Part shown: one piece after another, positions 20,601 through 29,103 of the stretch
Layout of the letters: the number at the start of each line of letters is the position of its first letter
How positions within the stretch are numbered: position 1 is the first letter of the stretch
NCBI GenBank assembly: GCA_002286855.1
Contig: NRSV01000001.1
Span: forward strand, 1,362,657 to 1,426,656
Direction: 5' to 3'
Length of the DNA stretch: 64,000 bases
From: Bipolaris cookei
Taxonomy: Eukaryota; Ascomycota; Dothideomycetes; Pleosporales; Pleosporaceae
Program-made: the position numbers and the translations under genes
Notes under the pieces: generated by a model
Databases searched by the model: none
The model's input: the letters and a program-made list of their open reading frames with translations, nothing else
What the model was told of the DNA's origin: nothing

Positions 20601-22378
20601 CAGCAAATCGCGAACTTATCGACGGCAATCTACGCCATTCACACATACTGCCAGAAGGAGCAGCAAGATCTAGGAAGCCTACACGTAAAAGCAGCAGCTT
20701 CTTCGTAGGTAAATACTGGTCCACGTTCGTGGCAGCATTTATCACAGCTCCGAAAACACGATTTCACCACTCAACGCTACCTCCTGAACCACATTTCTAC
20801 TACGACGTTATGAAGCTCCCTGCCGTACATAAGCAAGGCTTCATAGCAGCAATGCGACGTGAGATCTCCGATATCAAGCGCAAGGACACCTACAGGACTA
20901 TCTCCTGGAAGGTTTTCAATGCTAAAGACAATGAGGTCCTGCCTCTAATTTGGGTGTTCAAATACAAGCTTGATAACGAGGGATACTTAGTTAAATACAA
21001 AGCTAGAATCTGCGTTCGAGGCGATCTTCAGGTAACAGCCGAAGATACATACGCTGCAACTCTAGCTACACGCATCTTTCGAGGACTTATGGCTATTGCG
21101 GCATACTTTAACCTTGAGATACGGCAATACGACGCAGTCAACGCGTTTACCAATGCTCAGCTCAACACAACTGTCTACTGTCACCCGCCAGAAGGCTTCT
21201 CTGACGCAGAGCATCTGTGGGAGCTACGCAGAGCCCTATATGGTCTCAAGGCCTCGCCACTACTGTGGTACAAAGAGCTCACAAAGACGTTTAAAGAACT
21301 AAGCCTTCAAGAAGTCAAGGAGGCGCCATGCCTTTGGAGAAACGAAAAGCTAATCGTTTTCTTCTACGTTGACGATATTGTGATCCTCGCGCGTCCAGCT
21401 CACATAGCAGCACTTGACGACTTTGAGCGCAAGCTACTACGTCGTTATGAGATCCGGTCGCTTGGCGAACTATCCACCTTCTGCGGAATACAAACACATC
21501 GCAATAGATTAACCGGATCTATCTGGCTATCGCAGTCAGCTTATCTCGATAAGCTCAGCGCTAAATACTCATCGCCAAAATCGTTCAAACGGCCTCCAGC
21601 TACCCCTCTCCCTCTTGAAGAACTACTCCCTTCAGACCAGCCGAGAAACGACGCAAATATACACAGATATGCACAGCTAGTCGGATCAATCGGCTACGTT
21701 GCAACGGCTACACGGCCGGATGTATCAAAGGCGCATTCAAAGCTGGCTGAATTTCTTACCAATCCTTCACAACAGCATATCAACGCTGCTTATCAAACAC
21801 TCGGCTATCTATACTCTACAAAAGACCGAGCACTACACTACAATGCCTCTATCTCTACCGACACAGCGCACATTGAAGATCATCAAGAACCAGACTTCTA
21901 TGGTGCTACAGATGCTTCGTACGCCGACCATAAGGCCACAAGGAAGAGCTCACAAGGCTATATCTTCTTCCTGTTTGGCGGCCCTATTGACTGGAAGGCT
22001 ACACTACAACGATGTGTCACAAAATCAACCACTGAAGCTGAACTAGTCGCTGTCTCATCTGCAGGGACAGAGCTGCTATGGTGGTGGAGACTGTTCAAGG
22101 ATATCGAATTCGATCCAGACCATAAGCAGATACTATACTGTGATAACCAACAGACAATACGGCTGATTACAGCAGCTACACCACGGCTGAAGACGTCGCT
22201 TAGGCACGTCGATATACACCATCACTGGCTTCGTCAAGAAGCACAAGATCACAATTTCAACCTTTCATATATACCTACTAGCGTTCAACCCGCTGATGGA
22301 CTTACTAAACTACTGCCTCGCCAGAGACATGAAAATTGGGTATCACTTTTGCATTTTGATACATTTCCTACCACATAA
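17648..22378 (+). CDS. Copia Gag-Pol polyprotein
   Basis: Uninterrupted 1576-aa polyprotein. Gag (residues about 1-260) ends with a short knuckle CLCGDNHFWGQC near 291. The protease region shows LDPATDIHICNN near 404-415, where the usual D-S/T-G is D-P-A. Integrase follows with the His/Cys finger near 560-615, then acidic residues in IAIDIIKLD, FIIADDEQ and KEQNGSAERSGKTL. The RT has YDAVNAFTNA and FFYVDDIVIL, and RNase H has GATDASYAD and STTEAELVA. The order Gag-PR-IN-RT-RH defines Copia. Frame and catalytic residues look intact apart from the unusual protease motif, which may be normal for this fungal lineage. Confidence 0.93.
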   Translation: MSTNAARSDIILQGQSNWELWIFIVKRIAEAGDIWEYIDPNQPPNPLQKPVQPTRPAPTVNADGSPATLPSQQDLLQYNQDRSSYYKEIKEYRRLRDKLGQVEAHITKTIQQELLYHIKDKATVHDQVKTLQDLFSPTTSDMEYRVQKDYEAAKILHARRSNIEDWCNEFLTAYSRAKQLDLPEVHGFRAHKDLIRAIKQVDAAYAASASLDIFKAEEIWNSDRSKPIPQQSQLSTVLAEYLRYHRTTYSRKANIHGGTFGATINGQPSPYNNKKRSRDNENKPAKPCLCGDNHFWGQCPYIDTALQQRGFVVDPEKAKKIADFETKDSRGVLNKIREKNRRFKKYKTRDSSKHSKASDSDSIEIDAGDPLADHSSHEAYAVFSSAFNNQRLSQQYPLAHSWTLDPATDIHICNNPAEFNWTTPAAEDDIVFAGGAETKIEAWGEVKLPLSTPSGIKTTTLKRVALIQSFFTSLVSLSRLSSSNIHFDSGRNVLYRAVDDAREDVASLTRLGGHWLVVHRTQPPPIQSAQYAAFATNQRRPQYSAQPLKPRVLTKPQLHVLMAHAGSDAIDHLADNVRGIQQPPAGVAPHTIDCEECSQNKAHQIISRRMGHEIGASRLFETIAIDIIKLDVIGYNGHRYVFHAFDLYTKFNFVYSIPKRDKETLLEVITRLDRTIKREFNTTVTFIIADDEQGYGLTDDSARAYCQQEGIRFQIRAPHTKEQNGSAERSGKTLIDCSRSMLSTSNLPLHLASETYVTAGYLLNRTPTRSLSWKTPFEMAYYKKPSLAHLKLYGCRAYALRTQIPRGDKLTPRALIGYLVGYDASNIYRIWIPKAKSRAHQGKVIRTRDVTFREDMFYQAYDGQDPLLQGEEIQEVIHTIHMPPLQNPEESSEEEDEGATTTASQDTPTLPTQGIEKPHEHHDVGHRSLPTPAITATPDPDHETASSAIIGRRSTLTPETQPLPQVSRKRKRRDAIESSVDTNAAANRELIDGNLRHSHILPEGAARSRKPTRKSSSFFVGKYWSTFVAAFITAPKTRFHHSTLPPEPHFYYDVMKLPAVHKQGFIAAMRREISDIKRKDTYRTISWKVFNAKDNEVLPLIWVFKYKLDNEGYLVKYKARICVRGDLQVTAEDTYAATLATRIFRGLMAIAAYFNLEIRQYDAVNAFTNAQLNTTVYCHPPEGFSDAEHLWELRRALYGLKASPLLWYKELTKTFKELSLQEVKEAPCLWRNEKLIVFFYVDDIVILARPAHIAALDDFERKLLRRYEIRSLGELSTFCGIQTHRNRLTGSIWLSQSAYLDKLSAKYSSPKSFKRPPATPLPLEELLPSDQPRNDANIHRYAQLVGSIGYVATATRPDVSKAHSKLAEFLTNPSQQHINAAYQTLGYLYSTKDRALHYNASISTDTAHIEDHQEPDFYGATDASYADHKATRKSSQGYIFFLFGGPIDWKATLQRCVTKSTTEAELVAVSSAGTELLWWWRLFKDIEFDPDHKQILYCDNQQTIRLITAATPRLKTSLRHVDIHHHWLRQEAQDHNFNLSYIPTSVQPADGLTKLLPRQRHENWVSLLHFDTFPTT

Positions 22379-22729
22379 GCTATGGTGCAGTACTCTTCCT
22401 GGTTTTTCCTATATGGTTTTTACAGGTTTAACGAGGCTGTACGCTCATAAAGCTCTTTCTTTCACATCAAGGGACACTACCAAACTCCATACAGAACGGG
22501 AAGCAGTCAGGACCTCAGTGCTAGCTCTAGGAGACGTCCGACTACTGGGGACGCCCATAGTACAGAGCGAGGTCCACCAACACCGCGACGGCGGACGATC
22601 CCCACCTGGCACTGCTCCAATTCAAGCGGCTACCCACCGCACTCGTACAAGCAGCCCTACTTCTATACATAGCAGGGGGTGGCCTATGATCACATCAGCT
22701 TCAACATGCGTTCGAATCTGAGGGAGGTG

Positions 22730-22856
22730 TGAAAGCCCAGAAGTGCCATGTATAGTCACGTGGTTACTCACTGACTAATAACGCTGTATTTAAACTTGCT
22801 CCTATCATCATACGCATCAGAATACACAATAATTCACACACACTCAACTGCTTACA
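22730..22856 (+). repeat. Copia 3' LTR
   Basis: Begins TGAAAG, so the start is changed from TGTAAG, and ends CTTACA; 127 bp. A pogo transposase remnant begins within 20 bp of its end. Confidence 0.85.
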
Positions 22857-22875
22857 CCCCCTAGGCTCGCAGATG

Positions 22876-24589
22876 TGGCTAATATGGCCAATTCTTTGCG
22901 CGCTGAGCGCGATCTAGGCCAGGCTGAACAAAACTGGCCCAGTACGTTCGTTAAACGTCGACCTGAGCTTGTAACGAAGTTTAATCGCAAGTATGACTAC
23001 AAGAGAGCCCTCTGTGAGGATCCCAAGGCTTTTCAAGACTGGTTTGGCCTAGTAGCCAATATGAAAGTCAAGTTGTTGAAAAGAGAGGAACGAGGTAGAG
23101 AGTAACTGGTGTATTATCGCTACAGAAGAAACTCTTGTAGGAGTATCGAAATCCCAATACAATTCTTTCACTGCCGTTTGTATGCTAGCTCAATCTAGCT
23201 AATCCAGTGTGGGTGCTCGAAACGGGTTAGTGCTAGCTACTCCCAAAACTACACAAGTATAGTATCCAGAATAACAACACGTACAACTTTGATGAGACAG
23301 GTTTTATGATGGGAAAGATTGCTCCTGGAGCGGTAGCTACAGCTTCAGAGAGACTTGGACGGCCAAATACTATCCAGCCAGGCAACAGAGTGGGCAACGG
23401 TCATCCAGGGCATCAATGCGACCGGGTGGACTATTCCGCCCTTCATCATCCTCAAAGCACACCACCACTTCTCAAACTGGTACAAGGATGGTGATATACC
23501 CCAGAACTGGGTTATTAGGGTCTCTGAGAATGGCTGAACGGCCAATGGGTTTGGCCCTGCGTGGCTACGTAAAGCACTTTGATGAGCATACGAAGAAGAA
23601 GGTGGTTGGTACCCACTGCCTGCTCATTGTTGACGGCCATGAGAGCCAAAACTCGCTGGATTTCCAAAAAAAAGGATACTGCAAAGATAACAAGATTGTC
23701 CCTTTTTTTATGCCTCCGAACTCGTCTCTCCCTTTACAGCCACTTGATGTGGGCTGTTTTGCCCTTTTGAAGCCGGCATATGGACGCCAAGTCGAAGCAC
23801 TCATGCGCAGCTAGATCAGCCACGTCACAAAACAAGAGTTCTTACCTTGCTTTAAGCACGCCTTTGACAGCTTAATTACTCCTAGCAACATCCAAGGAGG
23901 GTTTCGAGGCGCTGGATTGGTCCCATTTGACCCAGAACGGGTTATTTTAGCCCTTGATGTGCAGTTGCGCACTCCATCACCACGACTACCCAACAATAAA
24001 CACTAGGCATCTAGAAAGCTAGCAATAGCTAAGCTAGATAAAGGCCAAAGCACCACAGCCACGATATACAGCACACACTCCCAAATTGTAAATAATCACC
24101 CCATAGAACGGCCTTTGGCCAAATTCTTACGTAGCCTCGAACTGTATAGACTTTAATGGAACAATAATAATAATAATAGTACCCAACAATGAGCTCTGCC
24201 AGTCGCAAAGCCCAAGAAATACCCTTGATTTAAAGCCGCAATCGACGCTTGTGAAGACAAGGATTCAGAGGCATATAGATAGCTCACCAATTTCTATGGT
24301 GGAGGACTTTGAGAAGGTCTCAAAGTGGACAGCAATTATCGCTCATAAGCTGGTGTTGACGCAAAAACGTATCTCTGAGCTTGAAGCAGCTAACGCAGCC
24401 GCCACGCGACGAAAGTCGCACAAAAGAAAGCGGATTCAGGTTAGAGGGGACCTTGGCACTTGAAGATGGGGCGCGCGTAGTGATGGGAAGAAGCCAAAGA
24501 AGCGGGTGCGCGCTGAAGTGGGTGAACCATCTCAACGACGGTGTAGACGGTGCAATATGACTAGGCATAACGCACGAACGTGTAAGTAA
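22876..24589 (+). pseudogene. Decayed pogo-type transposase, with a LINE inserted
   Basis: Remnant of a second pogo transposase family. Order: part of the CENP-B HTH (FVKRRPELVTKFNRKYDYKR near 22945), the first acidic motif YNFDETGF near 23285, the second LIVDGHESQ near 23620, PLQPLDVGCFALLKPAYG near 23735, FRGAGLVPFDPERV near 23905, a basic coiled-coil region near 24330-24450 and the zinc knuckle CRRCNMTRHNARTC just before the TAA at 24587. The N terminus is missing and several frameshifts and stops (for example TAG at 23812) break it. A 5'-truncated LINE sits at 23998-24179. Confidence 0.85.
23987..24190 (+). mobile_element. 5'-truncated LINE 3' end with 11-bp target duplication
   Basis: Positions about 23998-24179 match the 3' end of the LINE at 1-4240 (AGCACCACAG, GAACGGCCTTTGGCCAAA, then the (AAT)n tail). 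Perfect direct repeats TACCCAACAAT flank it at 23987-23997 and 24180-24190, the mark of target-primed insertion. It splits the pogo transposase frame. Confidence 0.88.
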
Positions 24590-25323
24590 ATAGTAGAATT
24601 AGACTTTGAATGATGGCTTGTATCGCATTGCACAATATAGGGCTAAAGTGGGCTATTCAGGGCCATATTGTGGTGGTTTTGGTTGGGTCTTGATAAAAGT
24701 GTCTCACGAACCCGTGAGGTACGTTATATAACAAGTCCAAGCAAGGACGAGGTACATTCTCAGACAGCAAGATCGCTGTCTTACCTTATATAGTACATTA
24801 TCTAGGAACAAAATCGACTCCATGCATCTACAAACGCCGCTTTTCATCTTTCGTGGCGTCTTTGATGAAAACGAACTTTAGATCCGGTGTTCCAGAGGCT
24901 TTGCAGACCTCCGCGCACGATCATGTGCAGCAAGAAGCGAGTGCCAAGTTGAGCTGGCGAAAGATCACGCTTGAATTGTCAAGAGTGACTTCTTCGGTTG
25001 CATCAAATAGAAGCTGCCATCTCTGTGGTATGTAGTTGTCCGTACCGCATATCTGAAGATCAGAGGAATAGTTCAATCAACCACGCGATCCTCGTAAAGA
25101 TCTAATGCGGCGCCGGCTCCACCGATCGCGGAACTCGCTAATGAGCTTGGGACTTATCGCATCACGAAATGAGGCGAAACATTGGCAGGGTCTCACCGCA
25201 GTGGCTAGTCGATTGGAAAAATCGAGTACATTAGCCAACTTGAAGCCCTTTGCGAGATTGAGAACCAAGTGTTGGGACGCCAAGGCATCTGAATCGTATA
25301 TTTGAGTTTGGATAAAATATTAG
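24590..25323. other. Intergenic, no gene recognised
   Basis: About 730 bp between the pogo remnant and the SDR gene. Short frames only; nothing matches the repeats above. It marks the change from repeats to gene-rich DNA. Confidence 0.5.
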
Positions 25324-26526
25324 CTACTTTTTCTCTTTTAGCTCTTGCCTCACTTCTCTCATGCGGCCTACTGCTTTGTCCATGCCACTCCATTTCCTAA
25401 TAAGGTGCTGAATGCCAAAAGGAAGCACACCAAGGACTTGAATATACCTTGAGTAGAGAGGTAGTGCAATCTCTCCACTATCGCCTTTTTCAATCATACG
25501 TATAATGTCCTTGCCAATCTCAGCAGGCGTGACGATGGGCGCAAGGAAGTTGCTTGGGGTCCTGAGGCCTGCAAACATCTGTGTGCCCATCTGACCAGGT
25601 GTTACAAGGATGGTTTTTATATGCTTGGCGTCGGGGTTCTGCGCAAGTTCAGCGCGCAATGACTGATGGAGCGCCAGGAGTGCCGCTTTGGAGGCAGTGT
25701 AAGCGGATAGGTTGGCTGCACCGAAGTGTCCAAGGACAGACGCAACAGTGACAATGGTGCCTCGGCCTTCTTTTAGCATATGTGGTACGAATGTGCGGAG
25801 AGTGTTGAAATGGGCGAGCGTGTTGACGCGGAAGGTCCTGTTTGGCGTATCAGCAGATGTCCATATTGGCGAAGCTCTATGTGTACCTCTCCACTTCCTC
25901 GGCGGTCGAATCGAGGACCGACTTGGCCTGCATGATGCCTGCATTGTTGATGAGAATGGTGGGGGCCCCGAGCTGCGGTTGTCAGTATCCAATGCAATGC
26001 GCCCGAGTAGAGAGATACTCACATCTTCGACAATCTGGGCTGCAGCGGCTTCGACTTGTTGTGCATCGCTGACGTCACACTCATAGTACAGCACGCCCGT
26101 GTTCTCGGACACTTCGTCGTCGATCTTCTTGGTGTCGAGAACAGCAATGTTGGCATTGCGCATGCCGTATGTCTCGGCCAAGAGTGCGCCCAATCCTTCG
26201 GCACCACCCGTGACTACGATGACCTCTTCAGCCAAATCCACCTCGCGCGGCGGTCCGAAAGCGATGCGGTCGCTAAGCAGGCCGAAAATGCCGTTGATCG
26301 ACATGAGCATAGCCCAGGCAGTAGCAAGGCGCATCTCGAGGTTCCCATACGGTGTGTATTGCGCCCGGAGGCACAAGACGACGACCCATGAGACAAACGG
26401 ATGGAATATCGTGTACCCGAAGACGTACCATATCAGGTCAATGGTAAGGTAGTGATGCCATGGCTCATCAGGGCGGTCGAAGCTTCTCGGGAGCTGGACA
26501 GGGATTTCTTTTATTCCGGACGGCAT
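25324..26526 (-). CDS. Membrane-anchored short-chain dehydrogenase/reductase
   Basis: Classical SDR, probably an NAD(P)-dependent oxidoreductase of lipid-like or retinoid-like substrates at the ER. Spliced model: exons 26526-26023, 25972-25887 and 25837-25324, with 50- and 49-bp introns, giving 367 aa. The frame is open through the introns, but only the spliced version restores the NNAG motif (ILINNAG), so splicing is well supported. A hydrophobic N-terminal segment (residues about 28-75) precedes the cofactor motif VTGGAEGLG. The catalytic site is YTASK with an upstream Ser in VTVASVLGH. An ATG at 26535 (three codons upstream) is also possible. Exact substrate unknown. Confidence 0.85.
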   Translation of the reverse strand: MPSGIKEIPVQLPRSFDRPDEPWHHYLTIDLIWYVFGYTIFHPFVSWVVVLCLRAQYTPYGNLEMRLATAWAMLMSINGIFGLLSDRIAFGPPREVDLAEEVIVVTGGAEGLGALLAETYGMRNANIAVLDTKKIDDEVSENTGVLYYECDVSDAQQVEAAAAQIVEDVSISLLGRIALDTDNRSSGPPPFSSTMQASCRPSRSSIRPPRKWRGTHRASPIWTSADTPNRTFRVNTLAHFNTLRTFVPHMLKEGRGTIVTVASVLGHFGAANLSAYTASKAALLALHQSLRAELAQNPDAKHIKTILVTPGQMGTQMFAGLRTPSNFLAPIVTPAEIGKDIIRMIEKGDSGEIALPLYSRYIQVLGVLPFGIQHLIRKWSGMDKAVGRMREVRQELKEKK

Positions 26527-27585
26527 GGCGGGCATGTCGATACAGGAAGCTTGTTGGTGCATCGAGGATGGCGGGGCGCGTACTACTACTGGCGCGTCTT
26601 TGGGGTTTGGGCGCGAATCGGACCTCTGTACCGGACCTGCGGTGCAAAAGCTAGCGAGGAAGGAAAAGAAGCAATGAGACTGCAGTAGGAAAAACAATGG
26701 CGAAAGACATACCAGGGGCCATGGTCTTCTTATTATTCTCCTGTTGTTGATGCTGAGGGTTGCAGTGTTTCATGCCCGCCTCAGGTCGCAGAGCCGCTAG
26801 TCCTCACAGTCCCAGGCAGGTCTTGGTACGTACCAATTCCGTCCCGACAAGCGCAGACTTGTTCTCTTCTTAAAGCCTCCTTCACATATGAGTCAGTACC
26901 CGCGACATATGCGACACCTGTTTCTCGGCAACGAGAAAAACTGATATGTGCATTGGACAATGTAGTTGTTGTTGTTATCGTAATCACCAAGGCGGGGCGA
27001 CTCCCTTTCGACCACACTGACATTATCGTATCAACCAAAATACAACAGCACCAACAGCACAAGAAAGAAAATGTCCTGGAAGATCTGACAGCAAATCTGA
27101 ATAAAGCCAGATCTTCATCCATGGCATACGTCGACGCGATTATCGTAACCAACAAGGGACTGATATCCTTGCTGAATCTATCTAGCGGTTGACAGCATAC
27201 TTAGCAGTATCTTCCAAACGATGAACCAGAAAGAAATTCCACAGGCGCATGCACAGCTGATGGGGCGGTAAATATGAATGAGTCTAATAGAGCGTGCTGG
27301 CTGGTTGCGAGATACTCTATGCCATCACGTTTGCTCTTGCTTACCGTGACTATCGACACACGGCCTGCCATGCCTGCACCTGACAACTCCACTGCCATTC
27401 AAAAACCAGGAAAGAGGGTCCTTACCAAGACTACTTTTTGTGGCTTTCTTTAATGACGCTTCATGGATGTATTTCCGTTTCTTTGTCCATTCATCCCTTC
27501 ACCATCTTACTTTACCTCTGCTCTCCTGACCAAACCACGCCCAAGTACTCGCCACATAAGTAGCTTCTACTGCTCTTTGGTCAAA
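26527..27585. promoter_or_regulatory. Divergent intergenic region, SDR and secreted-protein genes
   Basis: About 1.06 kb between two start codons that point apart. I see no conserved frame; both promoters should lie here. No specific sites are claimed. Confidence 0.45.
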
Positions 27586-29103
27586 ATGATTCGACTTTTC
27601 TGTATTGCAATGCTCCTATTCACCCTAGTGCAGGCTCGAGCCATCGTGACCAATAAATGCCAGCATAACGTGTGGATCTGGTCCTTTCCATTCCTCGGTC
27701 CTAGTCACACTGAAAACGTCCCCGTCAAGCCTGGAGGCCAATACCAGGAACCCTGGCGTCTCGGGTCGATAGAAGTCCCTGGTGTCACAATCAAAATCTC
27801 GACGCAATCAGACGGCATCTACACTCTTGTGGATGAAATTGACTTTGGCTATTCAATCGAGAACAAAGACAAGTCCAAAGTCTGGGTTGACTTGACCTCA
27901 GTCGATGGAGATTACCTCCGCCATAATCTCTCCTTTCATAGCTGCACCTCCCAGTACAACTCCACCGACGTTGTGGCGCATGAGTGCGACGCAACAGACG
28001 AGGTAGAATTGGTCCTTTGCGGGACCACTCGCACCATACCTGTCAAGGACATTGCGTCTCCTGAGCAGATCCAAGCCTGTTATCACCCCAATGGCGATGA
28101 TATTGAGGCACATAATGGACTTGAGTACTACGGGTCCTTTGAGCAATTCCTAATCGACATTGATGCGGATGAATCCGAGGAACAGCTGCAGAATCCCCGA
28201 TTTATCACTCCTTGGTACTGCAACAACCACTGGTTTGACTGTTTGACACACAACGAATTGAGAACCAACGATGAGCCGTCGGTAGATGGAAACGCCCTAT
28301 ATGGAGAAGATTCTCCAGTTAATTATGAGGTACTCATCATCACCAAGCCACCAGTCGTCCGCAACTGTCAAGTCAGGGTGATCTACCCAGGAAGACGAAC
28401 CGTCCATGCATCGCCCCCATCACGAATCACATCCACTTTCCCGCTCAAAAGTCGCGAGAAGCATACCTCGCTGTGTCAGGTGATCCGGAAATACCACGCT
28501 GGAGTCATAGACTGCGACGAGGAAGTGGTCAAGGCCCATGCTCGCACTCTCCACCCTCACATATGCGATCCTGAGTACGAGTGGCTACTCATGGGCTTTT
28601 CTTGCGAGCAAGTGGCCAAGGAGCTCCAAACTATCTATCCAAATGTTGTGAGCGACACGAAGATGATTGGACAAAGGTACGATGTTGAGTGCAGATGCGC
28701 CAACGAGTGGTCCGAAAGCTTGTGTGCCGATGCTATGAAGGCCAGCGAGGATCTTGGAGGCATGTGCAGACGGTCCTCAGACTATAGGGAATGCCTGTCC
28801 AATTTTTGCGAGCCAGCAATTCCTGGGATCGACTGCGCCGATGCTGCATGTAGGCTGAGAGCTATGATTGAATCATTGGGTGCGAGCTATTCCGACGTGA
28901 TCAATGAGGACTTGGAGGGATGCGCACCCACGCCAATGCTTACCCTTGACGCCCGCCCTATGATATGTATCTTGAGGCTCTGTGCCGCTCTACATGCGGA
29001 ATCCGAGTGCGAAGATGTTCAGGCTTTGCTCAAACATGATGCCAAAGCCGGGCTGAACCAGGACGTTGAGTTCAGCGTTGATGACACCATCTGTGGCAAT
29101 TGA
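27586..29103 (+). CDS. Secreted Cys-rich protein with N-terminal BYS1/thaumatin-like domain
   Basis: 505 aa from the ATG at 27586, chosen because it starts directly with a signal peptide (residues 1-19, MIRLFCIAMLLFTLVQARA). The open frame also reaches an ATG at 27463, which would bury the signal. Residues about 20-150 (ending-up words VTNKCQHNVWIWS, PVKPGGQYQEPWR, GVTIKIS) resemble fungal BYS1/antigenic thaumatin-like proteins. The remaining two thirds are acidic and rich in Cys (about residues 355-500), with no domain I recognise. Single exon. It is the second gene in from the repeat compartment. Function unknown; a cell-wall or host-interaction role is only inference. Confidence 0.72.
   Translation: MIRLFCIAMLLFTLVQARAIVTNKCQHNVWIWSFPFLGPSHTENVPVKPGGQYQEPWRLGSIEVPGVTIKISTQSDGIYTLVDEIDFGYSIENKDKSKVWVDLTSVDGDYLRHNLSFHSCTSQYNSTDVVAHECDATDEVELVLCGTTRTIPVKDIASPEQIQACYHPNGDDIEAHNGLEYYGSFEQFLIDIDADESEEQLQNPRFITPWYCNNHWFDCLTHNELRTNDEPSVDGNALYGEDSPVNYEVLIITKPPVVRNCQVRVIYPGRRTVHASPPSRITSTFPLKSREKHTSLCQVIRKYHAGVIDCDEEVVKAHARTLHPHICDPEYEWLLMGFSCEQVAKELQTIYPNVVSDTKMIGQRYDVECRCANEWSESLCADAMKASEDLGGMCRRSSDYRECLSNFCEPAIPGIDCADAACRLRAMIESLGASYSDVINEDLEGCAPTPMLTLDARPMICILRLCAALHAESECEDVQALLKHDAKAGLNQDVEFSVDDTICGN

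Larger units (their letters stand above)
17472..22856 (+). mobile_element. Full-length Copia LTR retrotransposon
   Basis: 5' LTR 17472-17586 (115 bp); primer-binding site TTATGAGCCC at 17588-17597, complementary to the anticodon region of initiator tRNA-Met, as in the half-tRNA priming known for Copia; one Gag-Pol frame; a purine-rich tract AGGGAGGTG just before the 3' LTR 22730-22856 (127 bp). The LTRs differ by several substitutions and small gaps, and the flanks (GATAT left, CCCCC right) show no target duplication. It is therefore either old or a recombinant of two elements, despite the open frame. Confidence 0.9.
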
